The notes under the pieces are model-generated. The model had not been told where the DNA came from and made no database searches. It was given only the letters and a program-made list of their open reading frames with translations. This document shows positions 42,999 to 51,568 of a stretch of DNA of 64,000 bases, in pieces. The position numbers and the translations under genes are program-made. Source of the stretch: JBCCGL01 sp039029275 (GTDB lineage Bacteria > Pseudomonadota > Gammaproteobacteria > JBCCGL01). Numbering within the stretch: position 1 is the first letter of the stretch; every line of letters begins with the position of its first letter. The DNA lies in contig JBCCGL010000015.1 of assembly GCA_039029275.1 (NCBI GenBank), forward strand, positions 72,682 to 136,681, given 5' to 3'.

Positions 42999-43919
42999 AT
43001 GTATGATCGTCGATACTGGATACCTTCAACCAGCGCTTTGGTGGCATTCGAATGCGCGGCTCGGTTGCGAAACTTCAGTCGCGCTGCGGATGAGTTAAGT
43101 ACCTCGCAATCCGCCATTAGTCGCCACATTGCAGATCTGGAATCACGGCTTGGCACTCGACTGTTTGAGCGCGAAAAGCGACGCATATATTTAACATCAC
43201 AGGGTGAGCAGTTTTATCGTTCCGTGGTCAATGGCCTGGACAACATTCACGCGGGTGCAATCGCTGTGCGTGAGTCGGCGCTGGAAGAGCAAATCACTAT
43301 TGCCTGCACGTATGAAGTCTCGCATTTTTTTCTGCTGCCGCGCTACGAGGCTCTGCAGAGGGCGTTAGGTGAGCAAGTGCAAATCCGTGTGATGACTTAC
43401 GAATACGATGCGCTGAAATCCAGTGTTGATCCGCGCATCGACATCTACTTCCTGTATCAATCTCTTGATTCTGCGGACGGCACCAATTTGGTATTGCGCG
43501 AGGCCGTGACGCCGATTTGCGCACCGGAGTTTGCCCGCGAGCATGCCGACGCGTTGGCGAAGCCAGCGAGTAGTTGGGCATCTCTGCCGTTTCTGCAATT
43601 GGGCAAACCAAATACGGGATGGATGACCTGGGAGGACTGGTTTGCGTCTGTCGGGGCCGACGACCTCAGCCCCGACTACACGCGCTTTGACAACTACGTG
43701 TATCTACTCGAGTCCGCTGCGGCCGGCAGAGGATTGGCCTTGGGTTGGCGAGGGTTTATCGAACGCTACCTCTCGACAGGCGCGCTTCAACTGGTGCGGG
43801 ATGACTACGCGGAGTTTGATCACGGCTTGTTCGCCGTTTTATCGGAGCGTGGCAAGCGTGTAGTTACCGCAAGCCGTTGCCTCGAATTCTTGCTAGCTCA
43901 GGGGCGCAAGATCGGCTGA
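42999..43919 (+). CDS. LysR-family transcriptional regulator (GcvA-like)
   Basis: 306 residues from the ATG at 42999. The N-terminal winged helix reads ALVAFECAARLRNFSRAADELSTSQSAISRHIADLESRLGTRLFER. The effector domain contains ESAAAGRGLALGWRGFIERYL, a segment typical of the GcvA-like LysR group. The frame is open 36 bp further upstream from a TTG, but the family start fits 42999. It is divergent from the racemase/sulfotransferase operon across about 100 bp of repeated TATCA half-sites, so that operon is its likely target. Confidence 0.92.
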   Translation: MYDRRYWIPSTSALVAFECAARLRNFSRAADELSTSQSAISRHIADLESRLGTRLFEREKRRIYLTSQGEQFYRSVVNGLDNIHAGAIAVRESALEEQITIACTYEVSHFFLLPRYEALQRALGEQVQIRVMTYEYDALKSSVDPRIDIYFLYQSLDSADGTNLVLREAVTPICAPEFAREHADALAKPASSWASLPFLQLGKPNTGWMTWEDWFASVGADDLSPDYTRFDNYVYLLESAAAGRGLALGWRGFIERYLSTGALQLVRDDYAEFDHGLFAVLSERGKRVVTASRCLEFLLAQGRKIG

Positions 43920-43930
43920 ATACGCTGTTG

Positions 43931-43953
43931 AAAAATGCAGCCAGCTTGGCTGC
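43931..43953 (-). terminator. Intrinsic terminator of the metF-like gene
   Basis: On the minus strand GCAGCC-AAGCT-GGCTGC is followed by ATTTTTC, beginning right at the stop codon. It also separates the gene from the convergent LysR gene. Confidence 0.65.
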
Positions 43954-44870
43954 TAGTCGATGTCGACTTCGATTTTGAACCCTTTACCGCTGTCCTTCAT
44001 GGTGAACATACCGTCGGTTACCGCGTAGCTCCACTGGGCGCTTCGACGCAGTCCGCCGAGCGGATACATGTGAACGCCAGCGATGCCACACTCCGGGTCC
44101 ATCGCTTTGTATTCGGCCAGGTCGGCTACGAGTTTGTCCGGTTCTTGTACGACCAGCAGCTTGGTGATGTTCTTGGCCTGTTTGGTCAGAACTTTCATCG
44201 AGTTGCCAATCCCGCAGGCCTTCGCATGAGCCAGTAGTGATTTGAGCGTTGCAAGGCCGGGGATGCCGATGTGAATCGGCAGTTTGTTTCCTTCGGATTG
44301 CAGCATTTTGTCCCACGCGATAATCGGCTCAGCTTCAAAGCAGAATTGCGTGACGAGGTACAATTCGGCGTCGGTTTTCTTGGCAAAACTGTTCTTCCAT
44401 TGAAGCGCGGACATGATTGCCTCGTCGCTCATATCCGGGCTGCCTTCTGGATGACCGGCGAGGCCAATTTTTTTAATGCCGTATTTGTCGAACAACCCGG
44501 TGTCGAGTAGCTGAGTGGAGTCAGTGAAGTCGCCGACCGGCTTTTCGACTGCGCCTGCGATACACAAGACCTGATCGATCCCGACTTCTTCTACCAGTGT
44601 TTTCAGATTGTTCTCAAAAAACTGCTGGTTGGGGATGCTGCGCGCAGCGAAGTGGGGCACAGGTTTGAAGCCTTCGTCTTTGAGGCGTCGGGCAACTGCA
44701 ATGGTGTCGTCAAAATTCGAACCTGGTAGAAAGGTGATGTAGACGATGGTCCCCTCACGCAGGTGCTCGCGAAAATCGGGGATTTTCGCCGCTGAACCCG
44801 GTGTAGTCTCGGCGGTAAAGCCGGTCAGAAAATCGACAATAAACTTTTTGTGTTCGCCGTTTGCGGTCAT
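43953..44870 (-). CDS. metF: Methylenetetrahydrofolate reductase family protein
   Basis: 305 residues with the MetF TIM-barrel layout: VYITFLPGSNFDDTIAVARRLKDEGFKPVPHFAARSI, GIKKIGLAGHPEGSPDM, and YLVTQFCFEAEPIIAWDKM. The family reduces 5,10-methylene-THF to 5-methyl-THF with FAD, or runs in reverse in C1 oxidation. The sequence departs from E. coli MetF and resembles the copies found with methylated-amine or glycine betaine catabolism. The neighbouring dimethylglycine/sarcosine dehydrogenase-like gene on the same strand releases C1 units that load folate, which fits this role. A 123-bp gap separates the two genes. Confidence 0.88.
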   Translation of the reverse strand: MTANGEHKKFIVDFLTGFTAETTPGSAAKIPDFREHLREGTIVYITFLPGSNFDDTIAVARRLKDEGFKPVPHFAARSIPNQQFFENNLKTLVEEVGIDQVLCIAGAVEKPVGDFTDSTQLLDTGLFDKYGIKKIGLAGHPEGSPDMSDEAIMSALQWKNSFAKKTDAELYLVTQFCFEAEPIIAWDKMLQSEGNKLPIHIGIPGLATLKSLLAHAKACGIGNSMKVLTKQAKNITKLLVVQEPDKLVADLAEYKAMDPECGIAGVHMYPLGGLRRSAQWSYAVTDGMFTMKDSGKGFKIEVDID

Positions 44871-44993
44871 TTGCGTGTCTCGATTACCTGCCTTGAATCC
44901 AAGGGTAGGGGGTGTGCGTTTAGTGGGCGCAAGCTTAGGTGAGAACGCGTCACAACGTTAGCGTCAATTGCGACGCGATTCGGCGCATTCTCG

Positions 44994-47402
44994 TCACATC
45001 GATAACAGCCGGGCAGGGATGCGCTTACCGGCTATTTCAAGTTCGTATTCGCCTTCACGTACATACGTCTTGTCAATTGGCGAATCGCTGCGCACGTAAC
45101 CAAGGCCGATATTGCGGTCGAGCGTGTAGCCCCATCCTGCGCTGGAAAGCCATCCCACACGCTTACCATCTCGATAAAGGGTTTCTCGCCCCAACAGCAC
45201 GTTGTTTACGCCGTCGACTGTAAAGGACGCCATGCGCTTTTTGACGCCGGTTCTGCGCTGTTGAAGCAATGCCGCGCGCCCGAGAAAGTTGCTGTCACCG
45301 TCGAGCTTCACTGCCCAGTCGAGCCCGGCTTCCAGCGGTGTGTGATCCGGCCCTATATCGCTACTCCAGGCAAGAAAACCCTTTTCCAGACGCAGCGACT
45401 CGATTGCGCGGTAACCGCATTTACGAATACCGTGCGTCTGTCCGGCCTGCATGATCAACGAGTAAACCGGGTTCATGCACTCAACTGGCAGATGCAATTC
45501 CCATCCCAGTTCGCCGGAGTAGCTAATCCGCAGGGCGCGTACCGGAGCGTCGGAGACAGACACGTTCTGCATGGTGGCAAACGCAAATGCGCTGTCGGAA
45601 AGATCGGCGCTCATTACCGCCTCAAGCAGATCGCGCGAGCGCGGGCCGGCCACGGTTAACACGCCGTAGGCTGAGGTTACGTCCTCGACCACGACGTCGA
45701 AGCCCGCGGCAACATTGCGGCGAATCCAGTCCAGATCGTGCGTGGCGAATCCAGTTCCGGTGACGAGGTAAAATTCATCATCGGCTACACGCGTGACTGT
45801 GATGTCGCATTCGATGCCGCCGCGCTCGTTCAGCATTTGCGTGTAGGTGACAGCGCCGACGGGTTTGTCGACATCGTTTGCACACAACCAGCTCAGCGCG
45901 CGTCGCGCGTCCGATCCTTTCATGCAGTATTTCGCAAACGATGTTTGATCGAAAACACCGACGCGCTCGCGCACAGCGCGGTGCTCTTCGCCGACGGCCG
46001 CGAACCAGTTTTGACGACCAAAGCTGTACTCATCGTATGCGGCATGAGGTGTCTCGGCGAACCAGTTTGGACGCTCCCACCCCAGCTTTTCGCCAAAACA
46101 CGCGCCTTGATCTTTTAGCGTTTCATACAGCGGCGATTGACGCGAACCACGCACCGAGGTGTTTTCCTCAAACGGCCACGCCATGGTGTAGTGTTTGGCG
46201 TAAGCTTCAAGCGTGCGCGCCCGAACCCATTCGACATCACGGTGCGGTTGGCCAAAGCGTCGGATGTCGACCGGCCATAGATCGAAAGGCGGTTCACCGT
46301 TTTTGACCCACTCCGCCAGCGCCATACCTGCGCCGCCGCCCGAGGCAATACCAAAGGCATTGAATCCGGCACCGACGAACACGTTGTCGCGTTCGGGTGC
46401 GAGTCCCAAAATAAAGTTGCCATCCGGGGTAAAGCTCTCCGGCCCGTTGATCATTTGCTTGATGCCGGCATCAGCCAGTGTCGGAACACGCGCGATCGCC
46501 TGCTCCATTAAGGGTTCAAAATGATCCCAGTTGTTTTCCAGCAGGGTAAAGTTAAACCCGTCCGGGATGCCCTGCTGCGCCCACGGAATTGGATTGGGTT
46601 CGTATCCGCCCATGACCAGGCCGCCGACCTCCTCTTTGAAGTAGATCAATCGGTCGGGGTCGCGCAATGTGGGGAGATCGCTGGGCACGCCGTCAATCTT
46701 TTCGGTGATCAGGTATTGGTGTTGCACCGAGACCAGCGGTACGTTGACGCCTGCCATCGCGCCAAGTTCGCGAGACCATTGACCGGCGCAAATAACGAGT
46801 GTCTCGCATTCAATGTTGCCCGCGGATGTGCATACACGGGTGATACGACCGGAGGTTTGGTCAAAGCCAGACACCTCAGTGTTTTCGACAATCATTGCAC
46901 CTGCCGCGCGCGCCCCACTGGCGAGCGATTGCGTGATGTCCGATGGATTCGCCTGCCCGTCGGTGGGGAGGAACGCAGCACCGATCACATCGGAGGTGTC
47001 CATCACTGGCCACAAATCGCGCGCTTCCTGTGGTGTCAGCAACGCCATGTCCAAACCGAACGAGTGCGCGGTGGTCGCTTGTCGCTTGACCTCGATCCAG
47101 CGTGACTCATTGCACGCCAGACGCAGACCACCGTTCATTTTCCAGCCGGTTGCGATGCCGGTTTCGGTTTCAAGATTTTTGTAGAGTTCGACCGAATAGC
47201 CGAGTAACTGGGTGATGTTTGCATTGGTTCGCAGCTGTCCAACCAAACCGGCAGCGTGAAAGGTTGACCCCGAGGTGAGCTGACCTTTTTCGACGAGCAC
47301 GACATCGCTGCAGCCCATTTTAGCCAGATGATACGCGGTTGAGCAGCCGATAATTCCACCGCCGACGATGACGATGCGGGCGCTTTTGGGGAGTTCGCTC
47401 AC
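44994..47402 (-). CDS. FAD-dependent dimethylglycine/sarcosine dehydrogenase-like protein with GcvT domain
   Basis: 802 residues. The N-terminal FAD domain begins IVIVGGGIIGCSTAYHLAKMG. SGSTFHAAGLVGQLR is where the covalent FAD His sits in dimethylglycine dehydrogenases. After an about 60-residue linker domain, the C-terminal half (about 420-800) is GcvT-like: a folate-binding aminomethyltransferase fold with GAVTYTQMLNERGGIECD and RISYSGELGWELHLPV. It would oxidatively demethylate an N-methylated amino acid and pass the C1 unit to tetrahydrofolate. The exact substrate is not readable. The downstream metF-like gene supports folate C1 flow. Confidence 0.92.
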   Translation of the reverse strand: MSELPKSARIVIVGGGIIGCSTAYHLAKMGCSDVVLVEKGQLTSGSTFHAAGLVGQLRTNANITQLLGYSVELYKNLETETGIATGWKMNGGLRLACNESRWIEVKRQATTAHSFGLDMALLTPQEARDLWPVMDTSDVIGAAFLPTDGQANPSDITQSLASGARAAGAMIVENTEVSGFDQTSGRITRVCTSAGNIECETLVICAGQWSRELGAMAGVNVPLVSVQHQYLITEKIDGVPSDLPTLRDPDRLIYFKEEVGGLVMGGYEPNPIPWAQQGIPDGFNFTLLENNWDHFEPLMEQAIARVPTLADAGIKQMINGPESFTPDGNFILGLAPERDNVFVGAGFNAFGIASGGGAGMALAEWVKNGEPPFDLWPVDIRRFGQPHRDVEWVRARTLEAYAKHYTMAWPFEENTSVRGSRQSPLYETLKDQGACFGEKLGWERPNWFAETPHAAYDEYSFGRQNWFAAVGEEHRAVRERVGVFDQTSFAKYCMKGSDARRALSWLCANDVDKPVGAVTYTQMLNERGGIECDITVTRVADDEFYLVTGTGFATHDLDWIRRNVAAGFDVVVEDVTSAYGVLTVAGPRSRDLLEAVMSADLSDSAFAFATMQNVSVSDAPVRALRISYSGELGWELHLPVECMNPVYSLIMQAGQTHGIRKCGYRAIESLRLEKGFLAWSSDIGPDHTPLEAGLDWAVKLDGDSNFLGRAALLQQRRTGVKKRMASFTVDGVNNVLLGRETLYRDGKRVGWLSSAGWGYTLDRNIGLGYVRSDSPIDKTYVREGEYELEIAGKRIPARLLSM

Positions 47403-47419
47403 GCTTTGATCACTCCGGG

Positions 47420-48286
47420 CTAGCGGTTTTGGTACGCTTGCTCAAAGCGCGCGAGGTTTTCCTCGGTGTAGCTGGCGTAGTCGAATTCGATGGCTGAAAA
47501 AATCTCGGAGACCATGCTCCACATCGCCTCGCGCAAAAGCGATGCGCACTTCATCGCTGCGTAGCGGTCGCGCAGTTCATCGGTAACCGGCGCGTTAAAA
47601 TAATTCTCCAACAGCCAGATTTCGTCCGCCTCGTCCAACTGGTTGTTCGACGCCAGTCCACCGAGATCAAACAGCGGGCTATTGAAACCGGCGTAGTCCC
47701 AATCGATCAGCCACAGGCGCTCGCCGTCATCGATAAGGTTCGCCGGTAGCAGGTCGTTGTGACCAAACACAAGGTCGATACTACCGACGCGCGCTTCCAA
47801 TTCTCCGGCGATGCCGAGCAGGCGATCCAATTCAGACATCCATCGACTGCTGTTGTCCCGCAGGGTGTGGCCGTAGTCGCGAACGACGTGAAACACCGAA
47901 AATGCGAGCGCCGGACCGCGCAGGTGCTGGGGCACTTCGCGGTGACAGGTTTTAAGCAGCGGTACAACGCGCTCGAGCATGCCGCGCTCACGCACGTCTG
48001 CTTCGCTCAAGGTTTTGCCATCAACAAAGTCGATCACCAGCGCGCCTGGCTCGCTGTACACCACCGCCGGTGACAATCCGGCTGCGTGCGCGCCGCGGCT
48101 CGCGGCGGCCTCGTTAAACCGCATAACCCCATGGTGGGGAATGTCTTCGCCGATCCGCACCACGTATTTCCTTGCGGCATGCTCGACCACAAAGTTGACG
48201 TTGGTAATCCCGCCGGTCAGGGGCTGCGGGTCCACGGGGGTCGTCCAGCAGCTAAGACTGGCTGCGCGTTCGGCGGCGGTGAGCAT
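47420..48286 (-). CDS. Choline-kinase-like/aminoglycoside phosphotransferase-family protein
   Basis: 288 residues of the APH/choline kinase fold. TGGITNVNFVV is the nucleotide loop. The catalytic Brenner-type motif FGHNDLLPANLI and the metal motif LIDWDYAG are intact. It phosphorylates a small alcohol such as choline, ethanolamine or a thiamine-like compound. The start at 48286 has AGGAG seven bases upstream; longer starts are not conserved. It is 17 bp upstream of the dehydrogenase gene on the same strand, and divergent from the choline-dehydrogenase-like GMC gene, so an amino-alcohol substrate is plausible. Confidence 0.88.
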   Translation of the reverse strand: MLTAAERAASLSCWTTPVDPQPLTGGITNVNFVVEHAARKYVVRIGEDIPHHGVMRFNEAAASRGAHAAGLSPAVVYSEPGALVIDFVDGKTLSEADVRERGMLERVVPLLKTCHREVPQHLRGPALAFSVFHVVRDYGHTLRDNSSRWMSELDRLLGIAGELEARVGSIDLVFGHNDLLPANLIDDGERLWLIDWDYAGFNSPLFDLGGLASNNQLDEADEIWLLENYFNAPVTDELRDRYAAMKCASLLREAMWSMVSEIFSAIEFDYASYTEENLARFEQAYQNR

Positions 48287-48330
48287 CGTTTTCTCCTGAT
48301 GTTTTTGGCGTCGCATAAGGCGAAGCCGGG

Positions 48331-48359
48331 CCGATGGTATCAAGTTTCGACGCCATCGG
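48331..48359. promoter_or_regulatory. Spaced inverted repeat between the choline-kinase-like and GMC genes
   Basis: CCGATGG (48331-48337) and CCATCGG (48353-48359) form a perfect 7-bp inverted repeat around 15 bp in the 167-bp divergent gap. It is an operator candidate for both genes; a TATAAT at 48418-48423 lies toward the GMC gene, but a well-spaced -35 is missing. Confidence 0.45.
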
Positions 48360-48453
48360 TATAAAGTGCCAGTAATGGGAAATTTCGTCCTTGCACTGAT
48401 ATTTGGGTGGGTACGGATATAATCGTGTCCGTTATCAAGGGCAGCATCTGTTT

Positions 48454-50055
48454 ATGACATCTTCGGATCAACAATACGACTTTATTGTCGTTGGTGCCGG
48501 CAGCGCCGGTTGTGTGCTGGCCAATCGTTTGTCGGCTGATCCGTCGAACAAAGTTCTGTTGCTGGAGGCCGGTGGCGAGGATCGCAATCCCTGGATCCAT
48601 GTGCCTGTCGGTTACTTCAAGACGATCCACAATCCCGGAATGGACTGGTGTTACTCCACACAGCCCGACCCCGGCATCAACAACCGCTCGCTAAAGTGGC
48701 CGCGAGGGAAAGTACTGGGTGGTTCCAGTTCAATCAACGGTTTGCTCTACGTTCGCGGACAGGCACAGGACTACGATGACTGGCGCGACGCTGGAAATGT
48801 CGGATGGGGTTACGAGGACGTATTGCCTTATTTTAGAAAGGCCGAGGATCAGGCGCGCGGCGAGGACGAATTCCACGGCGTGGGCGGGCCGATGCGCGTA
48901 TCCAACATCGGGTTCACGCGGCCGATCTGTGACGCTTTTATTCAAGGCGCAATCGAGGTTGGCATTCCGCGCAACGACGATTGTAACGGTACCGATCAGG
49001 AAGGCGTCGGCTACTACCAGTTGACTGCGCACGGTGGCAGACGCTGGAGTACTGCGAAGGGATATTTGAAGCCGGTGCGCTATAGGGCGAACCTGGACGT
49101 GATGACCAAGGCGCAGGCGCGCAGGATCCTTTTTGACGGCAAACGTGCGGTCGGTGTGGAAATATCGCGTGGCAGCGAGGTGACAGAGGTATCCGCTAAG
49201 CGCGAAATCGTATTGTCTGCTGGCGCGCTCAACTCGCCGCATCTGTTGCAGCTTTCAGGTATCGGCGATGCGGAGATGCTTAAGTCTGCTGGCGTCGACG
49301 TGTTGCACGAACTCAAAGGCGTCGGCCAGAATTTGCAGGATCATCTGCAGTTCCGTGCGGTGTACAAAACCAAAACACCGACGCTCAACGATGAGCTGAG
49401 CAACGTTTTTCAGAAGATGAAGGTAGGTATCGAGTACATCCTGACACGCAGCGGTCCCTTAAGCATGGCGGCCAGCCAGGTGTATATTTTTTGCAAATCC
49501 ACCCCGGAACAATCCCGACCTGATATTCAATTTCATATGCAACCGCTCAGTGCTGATTCCCCCGGCGAAGGGCTGCATCCGTTTTCGGCGTTCACCGCTT
49601 CGATCTGTCAGCTGCGACCGGAGAGTCGAGGCGTGGTTCGGATTGAATCGAATGACCCAATGGTTTACCCAAAAATTGACCCGAACTACTTATCCACCGA
49701 GCTTGATCGCATCACCGCGATTAACAGTATAAAAACCGCGCGCGCGATTGCGCAGTCACCGACGATGCAAAACTACGTGCTTGATGAATTTCGCCCCGGT
49801 TGGGACAAGAAAACCGACGAGGAAATTCTCGACGGCGCGCGAAACATTGCAGAGACAATTTATCACCCGACCAGCACCTGTAAAATGGGCAACGACGACA
49901 CAGCCGTAGTCGATGCCGAACTGCGTGTGCACGGGATCGAAAACCTGCGCGTTGCCGATGCGTCGATTATGCCGGAGATCACATCCGGCAATACCAACGC
50001 GCCGACAATAATGATTGGTGAGAAGGCGGCGGATTTGATTCTTAATCATCCTTAG
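48454..50055 (+). CDS. GMC-family flavoprotein oxidoreductase, choline dehydrogenase-like
   Basis: 533 residues. The FAD loop is VVGAGSAGCVLANRLS, and the GMC signatures are WPRGKVLGGSSSINGLLYVRG and the C-terminal ETIYHPTSTCKMGND with the active-site His, plus NTNAPTIMIGEKAADLI. It oxidises a primary alcohol to an aldehyde; BetA-like choline dehydrogenases and related alcohol dehydrogenases share these motifs. No betaine aldehyde dehydrogenase is next to it. It starts at the ATG at 48454 with AGGGCAG upstream; the frame is open 51 bp further 5'. Its stop is 2 bp from that of the convergent amine oxidase. Confidence 0.92.
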   Translation: MTSSDQQYDFIVVGAGSAGCVLANRLSADPSNKVLLLEAGGEDRNPWIHVPVGYFKTIHNPGMDWCYSTQPDPGINNRSLKWPRGKVLGGSSSINGLLYVRGQAQDYDDWRDAGNVGWGYEDVLPYFRKAEDQARGEDEFHGVGGPMRVSNIGFTRPICDAFIQGAIEVGIPRNDDCNGTDQEGVGYYQLTAHGGRRWSTAKGYLKPVRYRANLDVMTKAQARRILFDGKRAVGVEISRGSEVTEVSAKREIVLSAGALNSPHLLQLSGIGDAEMLKSAGVDVLHELKGVGQNLQDHLQFRAVYKTKTPTLNDELSNVFQKMKVGIEYILTRSGPLSMAASQVYIFCKSTPEQSRPDIQFHMQPLSADSPGEGLHPFSAFTASICQLRPESRGVVRIESNDPMVYPKIDPNYLSTELDRITAINSIKTARAIAQSPTMQNYVLDEFRPGWDKKTDEEILDGARNIAETIYHPTSTCKMGNDDTAVVDAELRVHGIENLRVADASIMPEITSGNTNAPTIMIGEKAADLILNHP

Positions 50056-50057
50056 CG

Positions 50058-51314
50058 CTATCGGTTGTTCTGAACTGATTTACAAACTTCTTCCGCTGCG
50101 CGAATCCCCGATTTTAATGCTCCGTGGCAGGTTGAGTTGTCGAAGGTAATCGTTGCCTCGCCTGCGAAAAATAAAACCTCATCAATCGGTTTGGCGAGTT
50201 CCAGGCGTTGGTGCGCCTGTCCCGGCAACGCGCAGGAATAGGCGCCTTTAGTCCAAGGCTCGGTTGCCCATGCTGTGACAATTGAGCGGGTCACGTGTTT
50301 GCGAATGTCATTGCCAAATACTTCAGCGACTCGATCAAGCGCGTAGTCATGCCCTGCGGCCTGACCCTGTTTCTCAAGCCAGATGGCGTGCCGGCCACCG
50401 GTGAACACGACTGCAGTGTTTAATCCCATCACGCTGGCTTCGAACCCTGCGGCATCGCCGTCATCGTTCCAGACGTTGTGAAAGCCACGTCCCTCATCGC
50501 CGAATATGTCGCAGTCAAAATGCAGGCAAATCTTGTTTTCCGTTCCGGTTGGCAGTGCGTGGATCGCATCGGTTTTCCAGTGCGGCAGGCGAGGACTGAA
50601 TTCGATATCAGCCGCGGCAAGCACGCCGTTGGATACAGTGTTCAGGACGGTTTTGGCGCGCAGCGTTCCTTTACTAGTGTGGACAATGATCGGGCTTTTT
50701 GACCACTCGATGCGTTCAACCCGGGTGTTGAGTGAAACCGGAACATCGTGACCCCATTTTGAAACCAGATTTCCGTAGCCATTCAACACAGGTATATCCT
50801 GGCCGGTGTTGGCTTGCCAGAAATCCACGGTCGAGGTCTGATCTACATCGAGCGTATTCAGCGCTGCCATTCCTTCGATATACGAAACAGCGAAAGGGCT
50901 ATCGAGATCGATTACATCGGCAATCGCGATATCGTTATTGCGTTCGAAAGCCGCTTCGATTGCGCGATCGCAGGCCGAATCGTACTCCCGGTATGCGTCG
51001 AGCGCCTCTCCTTGAAGTTGGGTGCCGTTTCGATAGGCGCGCACGTGATCGAACATATCGCCGTGCTTTTTTCCAATTGTGACGCCGAGTGAGTCGGCGA
51101 TTGATTCAAATGGGTTCGGTGCTCTTCCGTGGAGATAGCTGCAGCCCAGGTCAAACCAAACGCCGGGCGCTATCTCTTCGCTGTACGCGCGTCCGCCGAT
51201 CCGATGTGAACCTTCCAGCAATACAAAATCGATTTCACGGTCCGAAAGCGTTTTTGCGGCTGAGAGACCGGCTGCCCCGGCGCCTATAATCACCACTGAA
51301 ACATCACTTGGCAT
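50058..51314 (-). CDS. Flavin-containing monoamine oxidase-family protein
   Basis: 418 residues. The N-terminal FAD fold is VVIIGAGAAGLSAAKTLSDREIDFVLLEGSHRIGGRAYS. The C-terminal FAD-binding motif is VLFFAGEATITFDNSTCHGALKSGIRAAEEV. This is the amine oxidase (MAO/polyamine oxidase) superfamily, oxidising primary or secondary amines to imines with production of peroxide. The ATG at 51314 is preferred over a GTG three codons earlier. It has no signal peptide. With the neighbouring demethylating and GMC enzymes it fits an amine catabolic neighbourhood. Confidence 0.9.
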   Translation of the reverse strand: MPSDVSVVIIGAGAAGLSAAKTLSDREIDFVLLEGSHRIGGRAYSEEIAPGVWFDLGCSYLHGRAPNPFESIADSLGVTIGKKHGDMFDHVRAYRNGTQLQGEALDAYREYDSACDRAIEAAFERNNDIAIADVIDLDSPFAVSYIEGMAALNTLDVDQTSTVDFWQANTGQDIPVLNGYGNLVSKWGHDVPVSLNTRVERIEWSKSPIIVHTSKGTLRAKTVLNTVSNGVLAAADIEFSPRLPHWKTDAIHALPTGTENKICLHFDCDIFGDEGRGFHNVWNDDGDAAGFEASVMGLNTAVVFTGGRHAIWLEKQGQAAGHDYALDRVAEVFGNDIRKHVTRSIVTAWATEPWTKGAYSCALPGQAHQRLELAKPIDEVLFFAGEATITFDNSTCHGALKSGIRAAEEVCKSVQNNR

Positions 51315-51323
51315 GATGATCAC

Positions 51324-51568
51324 GACCTTTTTTTATACGTGTGCATCAGTGTAATTCATCGGGCCAACTATTTTTTAACTGAATCAATTTGATTAAGTAT
51401 TTTGGAATTTTGTTAACCACAGGCAAGGCGAAAAAGCGGCGGTTTAATTGCGCGATCGACTCGTCGTCGATTACAACCAACCGCGCATACGCGCATCTGG
51501 CGTGATAGCATCAACCTCTTTTTTGTTTCTCTTACTATCACAATGATAGTGAAACACACTCGCATTGC
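51324..51568. other. Divergent gap between the amine oxidase and phosphatase genes
   Basis: 245 bp without a gene. It holds TGATAG near 51513 and a perfect inverted repeat ACTATCA-CAA-TGATAGT (51534-51550) just before the phosphatase start. I see no convincing -35/-10 pair. Confidence 0.5.
51534..51550. promoter_or_regulatory. 17-bp inverted repeat upstream of the phosphatase gene
   Basis: ACTATCA-CAA-TGATAGT is a perfect 7-bp inverted repeat 18 bp before the ATG. It is an operator or a small leader hairpin; with a 3-nt centre, DNA binding by a dimer is more likely. Confidence 0.5.

Noticed and set aside
48391..48423. Sigma-70 promoter TTGCAC ... TATAAT before the GMC gene
   Set aside because: The spacer is 21 bp, too long for a normal promoter; only the TATAAT is convincing.
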